Source of the DNA: SIG578 sp964508295
Lineage (GTDB): Bacteria > Bacillota > Clostridia > Oscillospirales > Ruminococcaceae
DNA length: 50,469 bases
Direction: 5' to 3'
NCBI GenBank assembly: GCA_964508295.1
Contig: CAZDSQ010000002.1
Location: 1 to 50,469, forward strand
Position 1 is the first letter of the stretch. The number at the start of each line of letters is the position of its first letter. The position numbers and the translations under genes were made by a program. Shown here in pieces: positions 34,081 through 42,608 of the stretch. The notes beneath the pieces were generated by a model that searched no databases, was not told the DNA's origin, and worked only from the letters and a program-made list of their open reading frames with translations.

Positions 34081-36001
34081 ATTCTGTTTTAACCGACGTT
34101 GTTTGTGCGGTGTAGGTGTAAAGCTCTTTTTCGCTGTAACCCTTGCCGAACATAAGGTCGTATTGTAATAGTTTATGCTTGTCGTAGTATTCCTGAGCCT
34201 CGGCAGATAGTTCGTAGCTGGCGTTTCCGTCGCTATCGAGGTAAGTTCCGAGGGCGGCGCCGCGGAAATAGTCCTGCTGCTCCAAGAGGTAATCGAAAAA
34301 TGCAGGCCTGTCAAGATTGTACCAGTTGCATATCGAGGGTATAAGCTGATAAAAGCTCATTTTCTCGGCGGTAAAATTAAGGGTGGTGAAATTGTCCCAG
34401 ATAAAGAAAGGTGTGGTGTATTTCTTAGAGGCTTCCTCGGCGCTCTCTTCAGGGTCACCCATATATCCGCTTTTGATGTAGATCTCATCGCTTCCGCCGA
34501 GCGAGCCTAAGTGGTCACCAAACATACAAATAATTGTCGGCTCGCTGACACTTGAGAAATAATTTATAAGCTTGTCAAGTGCAATGTTTGCATCCCTTAT
34601 TCCAGTTGCGTAGGTGATAAGAATGCCTTCCTGCTCGTCAGTTAGCTCGTCGCAGGAAAGGTTTACTCGGTAGTCTTCCAAATACTGCCCGTTTGTAAAC
34701 GAGCCGTGGTTCTGCATCGAGACAGAGAAGTTAAAGAAAGGCTTGCCTGTAGAAAGATTTGCCTCGTATTCCTCGATAATCTTTGCAACCAGCTCGTCGT
34801 CTTTAATAAGACCGCGGCGGCGCAGCGGGTCAACAAAGCTTTCCTCCGCAAGAAACTTGTCAAAGCCCATATTGGGATATGCAACGTCTCTGTTCCAGAA
34901 CTGCCTGCCGTAAGAGTGGATGGCAACCGTGGTGTAACCCAGCTCTTTGAGAAAACGCGGGTAGCTGACTGTTTCGGTGTTAAAATACTGCTGATACGGC
35001 GTGCATCCTGCGGGCAGATAGCTCATTGAAAAGCCTGTCAGCACCTCAAACTCGCTGTTGCAGGTGCCGCCGCCAAACTGCGCGCCAAGCAGAGTTCCTG
35101 AAATATAATTCTCTTTAAGATGATTTGTTGCAACAAAAATGTCATCATAGAAGGTTACATTCTCGCAGAGCGAAATGTCGGCATAGGACTCGCTCATAAG
35201 GAAAATGATATTAGGCTTTATATTGCCCGTTTCGCTGTTAGTGTAATCCTTAACAGAGGAAACCGCCTCGCTTACAGAATTGCTGCTGTATTCGTCGGGC
35301 TTTTCGGGCAGGATATATTTGGTGTTCATTATAAAGGATTGCACAAAGCCGTTTCTCTTGTATGCCTGCGGCTGACGAAATGCGCTTTCGGTAATGCCGA
35401 AAGCAGTCATTATAGCGGTGTTGTTAAGAACAAATAATGTGTAGCAAACAAGAACTGCAAGAGAAACGAAAATCTGAACTGTAAGCTGAATGTTGCGTTT
35501 TTTGGTGCGCTTATGCTTTCTGAATATCTGCTTTTTGAAAAATACAATGTGTAAGACTAAAAGCAGAGCGAAAACCGCTAATATAACAGCTCCTGCAATT
35601 ATCATCGCGGCGGTTGGGGTAAGGTCCATTTCAGACGAAATGTCTGCCGCCTCGGAAATAATTCCAAGGTCCCAAGGGTAGAGCGGCTCGCTTCGGTAAC
35701 TGCTTTTAAAATATGAAGCCGCGCCCAACCCAAATGCGACAACTGAAACTATTAAGATGGGGAAATCTATCCTGCGCAGCAGCGTAAAGAAAAAGAATGT
35801 TAGAAAGTAAAAGAAAACCGAGGTAAAGAGGTAGGCGGCAGGTCTGTCAGAAACCCAGCCGATTGCCTCGGTAAAGCTGCCTCGCACCACCCACTCGGTG
35901 ATTATCGGCAGACACAAGCAATAAACCATCATCGCAAGAACTCGCAGGATAGCTGTGTCGTGCCGTTTGTAAAAGTTGTAGAGTTTGTCGCCAAAATTCA
36001 T
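34079..36001 (-). CDS. LtaS-like phosphoglycerol transferase/sulfatase-fold membrane protein
   Basis: A 640-residue membrane enzyme of the LTA synthase group, which polymerises or transfers glycerol phosphate from phosphatidylglycerol at the outer face of the membrane. Seen: five N-terminal helices (about 20-39, 56-76, 80-98, 131-155, 172-192), then an extracellular sulfatase-fold domain with PNIIFLMSESYAD (metal-binding E271), GGGTCNSEFEVLTG with nucleophile candidate T313, and later FSVSMQNHGSF and MFGDHLGSLG. This layout matches LtaS. It could make lipoteichoic acid or modify another surface polymer; the substrate is not determined. It is second in an operon behind an AraC-type regulator (17 bp gap). 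Confidence 0.88.
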   Translation of the reverse strand: MNFGDKLYNFYKRHDTAILRVLAMMVYCLCLPIITEWVVRGSFTEAIGWVSDRPAAYLFTSVFFYFLTFFFFTLLRRIDFPILIVSVVAFGLGAASYFKSSYRSEPLYPWDLGIISEAADISSEMDLTPTAAMIIAGAVILAVFALLLVLHIVFFKKQIFRKHKRTKKRNIQLTVQIFVSLAVLVCYTLFVLNNTAIMTAFGITESAFRQPQAYKRNGFVQSFIMNTKYILPEKPDEYSSNSVSEAVSSVKDYTNSETGNIKPNIIFLMSESYADISLCENVTFYDDIFVATNHLKENYISGTLLGAQFGGGTCNSEFEVLTGFSMSYLPAGCTPYQQYFNTETVSYPRFLKELGYTTVAIHSYGRQFWNRDVAYPNMGFDKFLAEESFVDPLRRRGLIKDDELVAKIIEEYEANLSTGKPFFNFSVSMQNHGSFTNGQYLEDYRVNLSCDELTDEQEGILITYATGIRDANIALDKLINYFSSVSEPTIICMFGDHLGSLGGSDEIYIKSGYMGDPEESAEEASKKYTTPFFIWDNFTTLNFTAEKMSFYQLIPSICNWYNLDRPAFFDYLLEQQDYFRGAALGTYLDSDGNASYELSAEAQEYYDKHKLLQYDLMFGKGYSEKELYTYTAQTTSVKTE

Positions 36002-36018
36002 TGTTTCACCTTCAAAAT

Positions 36019-36876
36019 TTACTTGTCGCCGTGCTGTTTGGTGTCGGCGATTTCTTTTAAATATTGAGAGGGCGGAACGCCCTTGACCTTTTTAAACACC
36101 CTCGAAAAATAAAGCTGGTCGTCAAAGCCGACAGAGCTTGCAATCTCGCCGACAGAAAGCCCCGAGGTGCGAAGCAGAACACAGGCCTGATTTATTCGGT
36201 ACTGCGTTAAGTACTCGTTGGGTGAGAGCGAAAGGTGCTTTACAAAAATTCTGTAAAGATGGCTTCGGCTAAGTCCAACGTGTCCCGCAATGTCCGAAAT
36301 GTCGATGCTGTCGGAGAAATTTCGCTGAATAAATTTAACCGCATTTTTTATATAAAGCCTGCCCGAAGACGAGTCGGGCTTTTTGTTGGGGGCAGCCTTG
36401 ATTAGCAGGGAAAAAGCTTCAAAAAGCTTTGAAACAGTAAGTGTTTCCTGCTCGGCGGCGGTGCCAAAACTGGAATAAATGCTTATAAACGCCTCGTGAA
36501 GCTGTGGCAGAGCCTCATCGCTGATTGTAACAACAGGTGTGTCGTCCTCAAAGGCGGTAAGCTCAACAAGGCGCGAAGCGTCAGCGCCGTTAAAGCCTAC
36601 CCAGCAGTATTCCCACGGGTCGTTTTCGTCGGCAGAATATGAAACCAGCGACTGCGGACGGATTATAAATGCGCTGCCCTTAGATAGAGCGTAATCCTGC
36701 CCGTCAACCGTGTAGACTCCCTTGCCCGAAACAACAAGGTGAATAAGATAATGGTCGCGAACGGCAGGCCCCCAGCTGTGACCGCCGTTGCATTGCTGGT
36801 ATCCGCAGTTGTAAACGTTAAGCCCGACATTTTCGAGCATAGGAGAATATAAGGAATATTTAAAATACTGTTTCAT
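36019..36876 (-). CDS. AraC-family transcriptional regulator
   Basis: 285-residue regulator. ATG at 36876 is preferred since AGGGGG then lies 8 nt upstream. The N-terminal cupin-like sensor (about 15-150) shows HSWGPAVRDHYLIHLVVSGK then DGQDYALSKGSAFIIRPQSL, typical of sugar-sensing AraC proteins. The C-terminal double helix-turn-helix has DISDIAGHVGLSRSHLYRIF and SVGEIASSVGFDDQLYFSRV, closing KGVPPSQYLKEI. It lies divergently from galK (155 bp) and upstream of the LtaS-like gene, so either may be its target; a sugar ligand is inferred from domain type only. Confidence 0.9.
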   Translation of the reverse strand: MKQYFKYSLYSPMLENVGLNVYNCGYQQCNGGHSWGPAVRDHYLIHLVVSGKGVYTVDGQDYALSKGSAFIIRPQSLVSYSADENDPWEYCWVGFNGADASRLVELTAFEDDTPVVTISDEALPQLHEAFISIYSSFGTAAEQETLTVSKLFEAFSLLIKAAPNKKPDSSSGRLYIKNAVKFIQRNFSDSIDISDIAGHVGLSRSHLYRIFVKHLSLSPNEYLTQYRINQACVLLRTSGLSVGEIASSVGFDDQLYFSRVFKKVKGVPPSQYLKEIADTKQHGDK

Positions 36877-36902
36877 CTTCTGCACCCCCTAAAATCTTTT
36901 TT

Positions 36903-36931
36903 AGTATACCATATTATTGCCATCAAAGCAA
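36903..36931 (-). promoter_or_regulatory. Promoter of the AraC/LtaS-like operon
   Basis: Minus strand TTGCTT (36931-36926), 17 bp, TATACT (36908-36903). It sits back-to-back with the galK promoter. Confidence 0.65.
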
Positions 36932-36964
36932 CAATAATCCATAAAAATTAACAATTTTGAATTG

Positions 36965-36993
36965 TAGACAAACGAAAAACAATGTGCTATACT
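36965..36993 (+). promoter_or_regulatory. Promoter of galK
   Basis: TAGACA (36965-36970), 17 bp, TATACT (36988-36993) with a TGC extension. The predicted start is about 30 nt before the ATG. Confidence 0.7.
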
Positions 36994-37031
36994 TTAAAAA
37001 GAACGACAAAAACTTTCGGAGGTTTTGTAAA

Positions 37032-38318
37032 ATGAGCCAGCTTTTAACACTTAAAGAGCAGATTGCGTCAGGTGCGCACGACAGTACTTTTGTAAGGCTG
37101 TACGGAAACACAGATAGCATAATCTCATATCAGAGAACAAGATATATTGAGGCGCTCGAAGCTTTCGCGGCGCTCTACCCCGAATTTACCGAGGTCAGCA
37201 TATTTTCCGCCCCCGGAAGAACAGAGGTCTGCGGAAATCATACCGACCATAATAACGGTAAGACTCTCGCCGCAGGAATTGACCTTGACGTTATAGGCGT
37301 TGTTGCAAAGTGTGAAAAAAGGCTTGAGGTGCAGTCTAAAGGCTTTAAACCTGACATTCTTACAACCGATAATATAGAGTTTTGCGAGAGCGAGCTCAAC
37401 ACCGCTAAAGCGCTTGTCAAGGGCGTTTGCAATGGCTTTAAGGAGCGTGGCTTTAAGTTTGGCGGCTTTGTCGCTTATACAACCTCTAACGTCTTAAAGG
37501 GCTCGGGCGTTTCAAGCTCGGCAGCTTTTGAGGTTCTTCTCTGCACAATTTTAAATCATCTGTATAATGACGGCAAGGTTGACGCCGTTACAGTTGCACA
37601 GATTTCTCAGTTTGCTGAGAACAAGTACTTCGGCAAGCCCTGCGGACTTCTTGACCAGACCGCAAGCTCGGTCGGCGGCTTTATTACAATTGACTTTGCA
37701 GACCCCAAGATGCCCGCTATTGAGAAGATAGATTTTGATTTCACCTCTGCAGGACACGCTCTCTGCATCGTTGATACAGGCGGAAACCACTCCGATTTAA
37801 CCCACGAATATGCCGCTATCCCCAGCGAAATGAAGGCGGTTGCAGGCTTTTTTGGAAAAGAGACCTTGAGAGGCCTTGATAGAAAGGCAATTGTTAAAAA
37901 CGCCGCAGTTTTAAGAGAAAAATTCGGCGACAGAGCGATCCTTCGTGCCCTTCACTTTGTAGATGAAAACGACAGGGTAGACGCTCAGGCGGCGGCTCTG
38001 AAGTCGGGCAATTTTGATGCCTTCTTAAAGCTTATCAAGGCTTCGGGCAGATCCTCGTTTATGTATCTGCAGAACGTTTATACAAGCCTAAACACCGCAG
38101 AGCAGGGCCTTTCGCTCGCTCTCTGCATAAGCGACGGAGTGCTCGGTGAGCGCGGAGCTTACAGAGTTCACGGCGGCGGCTTCGGCGGAACAATTCAGGC
38201 ATTCGTTCCCGCAGATCTGCTCGATACATATAAGAAAACTATGGACAGCGTTTTCGGTGATGGCGCCTGCAAGGTGCTTAACATCAGAGCCGACGGCGGC
38301 GTTATCGCAATAGCATAA
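37032..38318 (+). CDS. galK: Galactokinase
   Basis: GHMP-family kinase that phosphorylates galactose to galactose 1-phosphate, entry to the Leloir pathway. Start at ATG 37032 (GGAGG 9 nt upstream), 428 residues, slightly longer than enteric GalK because of an N-terminal extension. Seen: APGRTEVCGNHTDHNNG (substrate signature), KGSGVSSSAAFEV (GHMP ATP loop), GLLDQTASSVGG, and HGGGFGGTIQAFVP (third motif). GNHTDHNNG replaces the more usual GEHTDYNGG but keeps the His-Thr-Asp core. It stands alone; galT and galE are not in the window. Confidence 0.9.
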   Translation: MSQLLTLKEQIASGAHDSTFVRLYGNTDSIISYQRTRYIEALEAFAALYPEFTEVSIFSAPGRTEVCGNHTDHNNGKTLAAGIDLDVIGVVAKCEKRLEVQSKGFKPDILTTDNIEFCESELNTAKALVKGVCNGFKERGFKFGGFVAYTTSNVLKGSGVSSSAAFEVLLCTILNHLYNDGKVDAVTVAQISQFAENKYFGKPCGLLDQTASSVGGFITIDFADPKMPAIEKIDFDFTSAGHALCIVDTGGNHSDLTHEYAAIPSEMKAVAGFFGKETLRGLDRKAIVKNAAVLREKFGDRAILRALHFVDENDRVDAQAAALKSGNFDAFLKLIKASGRSSFMYLQNVYTSLNTAEQGLSLALCISDGVLGERGAYRVHGGGFGGTIQAFVPADLLDTYKKTMDSVFGDGACKVLNIRADGGVIAIA

Positions 38319-38342
38319 CTTAATGTTAAAAAATGAATTGTG

Positions 38343-38374
38343 CCCGTGATGCCTTAGTATCACGGGTATTTTTT
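38343..38374 (+). terminator. Terminator of galK
   Basis: CCCGTGAT (38343-38350) pairs with ATCACGGG (38359-38366), then TATTTTTT. Confidence 0.88.
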
Positions 38375-38405
38375 ATATTCCCTTTAATAATTGTTTTATT
38401 TGTGC

Positions 38406-38411
38406 TATAAT
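38406..38411 (+). promoter_or_regulatory. Extended -10 of the small membrane protein gene
   Basis: TGCTATAAT with perfect TATAAT at 38406-38411. The -35 position (around 38383) reads TTTAAT, a poor match, so the extended -10 probably carries the promoter. Confidence 0.5.
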
Positions 38412-38449
38412 ACAACTAAACGATAAATAAGAATTTGAAGGAGTTTTTT

Positions 38450-38662
38450 ATGGAATTGGATGTATTGATACCTCTTATATTTGCGGGATTGTTCCTAACG
38501 ATAGATATTACAATGTTTATTAGAATGATATATCTACTTAAAAAAAGCAAGGATGACACGGTAGAAAATTTAGGAAACAAATTAAATCCTTACTTATATG
38601 CAACAGGAGTTGTCAGTGTCTTAATGGCGATTTGTATGATTATAGTTACAGTTATGAAATAA
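38450..38662 (+). CDS. Small two-helix membrane protein
   Basis: 70 residues, unknown function. ATG at 38450 with AAGGAG at 38438-38443; a TTG five codons earlier would lie on that ribosome binding site. Two hydrophobic helices (about 4-30, VLIPLIFAGLFLTIDITMF; and about 50-69, YATGVVSVLMAICMIIVTVM) are joined by a charged loop KKSKDDTVENLGNKLN. The tail is short and positively charged. It has its own -10 element and no operon partner. I do not recognise a family. Confidence 0.65.
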   Translation: MELDVLIPLIFAGLFLTIDITMFIRMIYLLKKSKDDTVENLGNKLNPYLYATGVVSVLMAICMIIVTVMK

Positions 38663-38756
38663 TCAACAAATTCCAATAGGTCGAACAGATAGAAATTGGT
38701 TATAAAGGTCTTTGGCTTTTATTAATAATACATACTTTCCCTGTTTGCCAAAATAA

Positions 38757-38787
38757 AAAAGGCTCCCTTTATACAAGGGAGCCTTTT
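38757..38787. terminator. Terminator of the P-type ATPase gene
   Basis: AAAAGGCTCCCTT (38757-38769), TATAC loop, AAGGGAGCCTTTT (38775-38787). A-run to its left gives the U-tract for minus-strand transcription. It could also end the small membrane protein transcript; 38663-38756 holds nothing else I can support. Confidence 0.88.
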
Positions 38788-38790
38788 ATC

Positions 38791-41469
38791 TTATTTGCCG
38801 AGCTTTCTCTGAATAGCTTTAACAATTTCAACAACGGGGATAACCATAAGGGCAAGACCGATTGAAATAGCATATTCTAAGAGACCGATGGTGGTGAAAT
38901 CAAAGATGCTTGCAAGAACGGGAATTTCAATAATTGCGGTTGTGAGAACAAAGGAGAGAAGCATAGCGCCTAAGAGAAGCATATTCTGCTTTTTGCCGAG
39001 GCTGAAAATTGACTTTCTCTGCGAACGCATATTGAAGGAATGGAATATCTCACACATTGAAAGAGTGAGAAAGGCCATTGTAATTCCGTGTCCGCTCATA
39101 ATCATTCCCGCTTCCTCAACAACGTGGGGGTCTAAAGCCCTTCCGATAAAGTAGGAAATAACGGTAAGAACTGCAACCAAAACACCCTGATAAACAACGT
39201 CAAAGCCCATTCCGTTTGCAAAAACGCCTTCGTTTGCCTTTCTCGGCTTGCGGCTCATAATGTCTTTCTCGGGAGGCTCAACGCCGAGCGCAAGGGCGGG
39301 AAGGCTGTCGGTAATAAGGTTTATGAATAAGAGATGTGTGGGCTTTAAGATGGTAAATCCGCAGAGGGTGGAGAAGAATATTGCGAAAACCTCTGATAGA
39401 TTGGAGCTTAAAAGGAACTGGATTGCCTTTTTGATGTTGTCATAAATTCGTCTGCCCTCGGCAACTGCGGCAACGATTGTGGCAAAGTTGTCATCGGCAA
39501 GAACCATATCGGCAACGTTCTTGGTAACGTCTGTTCCGGTGATTCCCATTCCAACGCCGATGTCGGCGCTCTTTATGGAGGGAGCATCGTTAACTCCGTC
39601 ACCGGTCATTGCGGTAACCATTCCCAAGTCGTGCCAGGCGTTGACTATTCTGGTCTTGTGCTCGGGCTGAACTCTGGCGTAAACAAATATTTCTTTGACC
39701 TTTTCCTTAAACTCCTCGTCGCTCATAGCGCTAAGTTCTGCACCGGTTATAGCCTGTGAAGCGTCTGTTGCTATTCCGAGTTCTTTTGCTATTGCAACGG
39801 CGGTGTCGTAGTGGTCGCCTGTTATCATAATGGGGGTAATTCCTGCCTCGCGGCACTCTGCGATAGCCGCCTTGACCTCGGGACGAACGGGGTCGATCAT
39901 TCCGGTAAGACCAATGAAAACAAGCTCGTTTTCAAGAGCCTCTGGGCTTGAGTCGGCGGGAACAGCGTCGTGGAAGCGCTCTGTTACTGCAAGAACGCGA
40001 AGCGCCTTGTCAGCCATAGCCTTGTTGGCGTTTAAGATCTCGGTGCGGTGGGCCTCTGTAAGCTCAACTATTCCGTTTTCGGTTAAAATCTTTGTACATC
40101 TGCAAAGAACCTCGTCTGGAGCGCCCTTGGTGTACTGAACGATGCCGTTTTCAGTCTTGTGAACGGTTGACATCATCTTGCGGTTTGAGTCAAAGGGAGC
40201 CTCTGCAACTCTGGGATTTTTCTCCTTGAGATCGTTTTTGTTAAAGCCCTTGGAAAGAGCAAAGGCAACAAGCGCCGCCTCGGTAGGCTCGCCGACAACC
40301 TCTCCCGCCTCATCTTTGTTAACTTCTGCGTCAGAGCAGAGTGCAGATGCTATTGCAACGAGGTTGCTGTCTGCGCCGTAGCTTTCAACAACCGTCATCT
40401 TGTTCTGGGTAAGTGTTCCGGTCTTGTCGGAGCAGATTATCTGCGCGCAACCGAGGGTCTCAACAGCGGTAAGCTTTCTGATAATTGCTTTTTTGGCAGA
40501 CATATTTGTAACGCCAATTGAAAGAACGATGGTAACAACCGCAACAAGTCCCTCAGGAATTGCGGCAACCGCAAGGCTTACTGCCGTCATAAAGCTTGAA
40601 AGACCGAATGTAAGGTCAATGGGCTTGTTTAAAACAAGATGCTCAACGATGTTAAATCCAAATATAAATACACATATTCCGATAACGAGCAGGCTAAGAA
40701 TACGGCTTAGCTGAGCAAGCTTTATCTGCAGAGGAGTCTGTCCTTCTTCTGCGGTGGCAATAGCGTCAGCAATCTTGCCCATCTCGGTGTCCATGCCCGT
40801 GCCTGTAACGACCGCCTTGCCGCGACCGTAAACAACGGTGCTTCCCATATAAGCCATATTCTTGCGGTCGCCAAGGGGAACGTCGTCTCCGCTCGGGGTA
40901 ATAACGTCAATGTATTTGTTAACGGGAACGCTTTCGCCGGTAAGAGCTGCCTCTTCAATTTTAAGACTTGCGCTTTCAAAAATTCGGCAGTCTGCAGGAA
41001 CGGCATCTCCCGCCTCAAGCAGAACAACGTCGCCTACAACAAGCTCCTCGCTTCGCACAGAGCTTATTTTTCCGTCGCGCAGAACGCGGGAGGTTGCGGC
41101 TGATATTTCCTGAAGCGCCTCAATTGCTTTTTCCGCCTTGCTTTCCTGATAAACGCCCAGAACAGAGTTGATGATAACAACTGCAAGGATTATAAGAGCA
41201 TCGGTCGGGAAGGGAATAGCGTGTCCCATAGCAGCGGCCTCGGCCATCTCTGTTGCGGCAGAAACAAACGCCGCAATCAAGAGAATTATTATCATCGGGT
41301 CTTTAAGCTGGTTTAAGAACCTCTTTAAAAGAGAATCCTTTTTTGCTTGTTTCAGCTGGTTTTTGCCGTTCTTTTCAAGGCGCTGGGAGGCTTCCTGCGA
41401 GGATAAACCCTCGGCAGATGAGCCTACATCGTTAAAAACAGCGGCAATGTCCTCGGTATAGAATTTCAT
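38791..41469 (-). CDS. P2A-type cation ATPase, probably Mn2+ (or Ca2+) exporter
   Basis: 892-residue P-type ATPase of the Ca2+-ATPase group; pumps divalent cations out of the cytoplasm using ATP. Start at 41469 (MKFYTEDIAAVF) with GGAG upstream; the longer frame runs into the terminator hairpin. Seen: actuator TGES, PEGLVAVVTIVLSIG (transmembrane site), phosphorylation motif DKTGTLTQNK near residue 347, KGAPDEV nucleotide domain, TGDGVNDAPSIKSADIGVGM hinge, and paired C-terminal helices. Sequence alone would be annotated calcium-transporting. However, the leader carries a yybP-ykoY manganese riboswitch, and riboswitch-controlled P-type ATPases such as YoaB of Lactococcus are tied to Mn2+ homeostasis, so Mn2+ is the better guess. 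Confidence 0.9.
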   Translation of the reverse strand: MKFYTEDIAAVFNDVGSSAEGLSSQEASQRLEKNGKNQLKQAKKDSLLKRFLNQLKDPMIIILLIAAFVSAATEMAEAAAMGHAIPFPTDALIILAVVIINSVLGVYQESKAEKAIEALQEISAATSRVLRDGKISSVRSEELVVGDVVLLEAGDAVPADCRIFESASLKIEEAALTGESVPVNKYIDVITPSGDDVPLGDRKNMAYMGSTVVYGRGKAVVTGTGMDTEMGKIADAIATAEEGQTPLQIKLAQLSRILSLLVIGICVFIFGFNIVEHLVLNKPIDLTFGLSSFMTAVSLAVAAIPEGLVAVVTIVLSIGVTNMSAKKAIIRKLTAVETLGCAQIICSDKTGTLTQNKMTVVESYGADSNLVAIASALCSDAEVNKDEAGEVVGEPTEAALVAFALSKGFNKNDLKEKNPRVAEAPFDSNRKMMSTVHKTENGIVQYTKGAPDEVLCRCTKILTENGIVELTEAHRTEILNANKAMADKALRVLAVTERFHDAVPADSSPEALENELVFIGLTGMIDPVRPEVKAAIAECREAGITPIMITGDHYDTAVAIAKELGIATDASQAITGAELSAMSDEEFKEKVKEIFVYARVQPEHKTRIVNAWHDLGMVTAMTGDGVNDAPSIKSADIGVGMGITGTDVTKNVADMVLADDNFATIVAAVAEGRRIYDNIKKAIQFLLSSNLSEVFAIFFSTLCGFTILKPTHLLFINLITDSLPALALGVEPPEKDIMSRKPRKANEGVFANGMGFDVVYQGVLVAVLTVISYFIGRALDPHVVEEAGMIMSGHGITMAFLTLSMCEIFHSFNMRSQRKSIFSLGKKQNMLLLGAMLLSFVLTTAIIEIPVLASIFDFTTIGLLEYAISIGLALMVIPVVEIVKAIQRKLGK

Positions 41470-41497
41470 TTGTGTTTCTCCTTTTTTATTATTGTGT

Positions 41498-41539
41498 AAA
41501 AAAAGACTCATGTATGGAGTTTGCCCATACATGAGTCTT
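41498..41539 (-). terminator. Riboswitch expression-platform terminator
   Basis: Reading the minus strand, a 15-bp perfect stem (41539-41525 with 41517-41503), 7-nt loop, then seven Ts (41504-41498). It lies between the aptamer and the ATPase start, so transcription of the ATPase must read through it. Confidence 0.88.
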
Positions 41540-41544
41540 GTTAT

Positions 41545-41622
41545 AAATTCAAGCCAGACGAAATTTCGTCATGCATGTTGAACTTGAAAACGCTTTCGCG
41601 CTAACTACTCCCTCATGAATAT
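41545..41622 (-). ncRNA. yybP-ykoY (manganese) riboswitch
   Basis: On the minus strand the leader reads ATTCATGAGGGAGTAG, a CGC-GAAA-GCG hairpin, TTCAACATGCA, a GACGAAATTTCGTC hairpin and TGGCTTGAAT. The GGGAGTAG loop, CAAC element and closing TGGC with an ATTCA/TGAAT basal pairing match the yybP-ykoY aptamer. It is followed by an intrinsic terminator and a P-type ATPase, a known gene partner of this riboswitch. The aptamer's 5' CATGAG is complementary to CTCATG in the terminator stem. Confidence 0.85.
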
Positions 41623-41637
41623 TTAAGATATATTTAA

Positions 41638-41666
41638 ATTATAATACCTTTCCCTTTTTATGTCAA
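41638..41666 (-). promoter_or_regulatory. Perfect consensus promoter of the riboswitch/ATPase transcript
   Basis: Minus strand TTGACA (41666-41661), 17 bp, TATAAT (41643-41638). Predicted start about 8-10 nt before the aptamer's first stem. Confidence 0.88.
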
Positions 41667-41716
41667 TAAAAATAATCACCAAATTTGTGTAAAATAATTG
41701 TGAATTTCGGCAGATT

Positions 41717-42421
41717 TTAGTCGTTTGAATTGTTTCTGGAGCGAACTTTTTGAATTTTTCTGTAAATCAAAAGCCCCGCGCCGCTTAAAGCTAACGTAAC
41801 CGCAAAAGCGAGACCTGCAAAAATATATTGCTCGTTTCCTAACGCGCTTCCGCCGATAGTCGAGGTAATAACAGATGGAATTCTGGCTACCGTTACAATT
41901 AAAAGCCAGGTTCTGAGTTTCATATCTGTAAGTCCTGCAAAGTAGGAAAGCAGGTCCTTAGGGGTGCCGGGCAGACACATAACAACAAAATAAATGGTGT
42001 TAAGCCTTTGCTTGTTTTGTAAAAACTTAAGTGAATTTATCTTTTCCATAGGGAAGAAGAGCTCAACTAACTTTACGCCAAATCTTCTTACAAGTAGAAA
42101 GATTATAACGCTTCCGATAACTATTCCTGCAAGACAAAGCAGGGTTCCCTCAACGCTTCCGAATGCATACCCCGCCGCAATCTCAAACGGCTCGCCCGGG
42201 ATAAGTGCAATGACGACCTGCATAACTATAATTCCAACGAATATCAGCCTGCCCCATGCTCCAAACGAGTCTATCCACTCCTGAAATTTCTGCGGCTCTT
42301 TTGCAAATTCAATAAGAGGCTTGCCTATAAAAACGGTTATCACAGCACAGAAAAGAAGAGCAAAAATAATGAGCAGACTGCCAAGTAATTTCCTATGCTT
42401 GTCCCAAAATTTTTCAGACAT
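41717..42421 (-). CDS. TVP38/VTT-domain (DedA-related) membrane protein
   Basis: 234-residue integral membrane protein of the TVP38/TMEM64 (VTT domain) type, related to DedA proteins implicated in lipid carrier or phospholipid movement across the membrane. Seen: an N-terminal helix (about 12-34), LIFVGIIVMQVVIALIPGEP then FEIAAGYAFGSVEGTLLC (re-entrant motif with the family's Pro-Gly-Glu-Pro), and CLPGTPKDLLSYFAGLTDM with the conserved Arg/Pro-rich following helix ARIPSVI. The tail is basic. Strong AGGGAGG site before the ATG. Monocistronic with its own promoter. Confidence 0.85.
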   Translation of the reverse strand: MSEKFWDKHRKLLGSLLIIFALLFCAVITVFIGKPLIEFAKEPQKFQEWIDSFGAWGRLIFVGIIVMQVVIALIPGEPFEIAAGYAFGSVEGTLLCLAGIVIGSVIIFLLVRRFGVKLVELFFPMEKINSLKFLQNKQRLNTIYFVVMCLPGTPKDLLSYFAGLTDMKLRTWLLIVTVARIPSVITSTIGGSALGNEQYIFAGLAFAVTLALSGAGLLIYRKIQKVRSRNNSND

Positions 42422-42449
42422 ATTAAACCTCCCTTAAAAGTATATTGTA

Positions 42450-42478
42450 ATTATATACCAAGTTTAAGTGATGTGCAA
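42450..42478 (-). promoter_or_regulatory. Promoter of the VTT-domain gene
   Basis: Minus strand TTGCAC (42478-42473), 17 bp, TATAAT (42455-42450). Confidence 0.7.
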
Positions 42479-42511
42479 GTGATAAAATATTAAAGATTTT
42501 GTTAAAAATAG

Positions 42512-42525
42512 TGAATTTTTATTCA
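42512..42525. promoter_or_regulatory. ArgR-type ARG box upstream of livK
   Basis: TGAATTTTTATTCA fits the ARG-box core TGAATWWWWATTCA without mismatch. It lies 54 bp before the livK -35. Nearby, ATTCATCAAA (42521-42530) and TTTGATGAAT (42550-42559) form a wider inverted repeat, and TGAATA half-sites recur at 42535 and 42555. No argR gene is in the window. Confidence 0.5.
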
Positions 42526-42578
42526 TCAAAAGGGTGAATATTCTGCATATTTGATGAATAAAAAGTTTCAAAAAATCA

Positions 42579-42608
42579 TTGACAAAACAAGTGTTTTTAC
42601 ATTATAAT
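42579..42608 (+). promoter_or_regulatory. Promoter of the liv operon
   Basis: TTGACA (42579-42584), 18 bp, TATAAT (42603-42608). A leader of about 98 nt follows with a small hairpin ATCCGA-AAAA-TCGGAT near 42664-42679. Confidence 0.82.
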
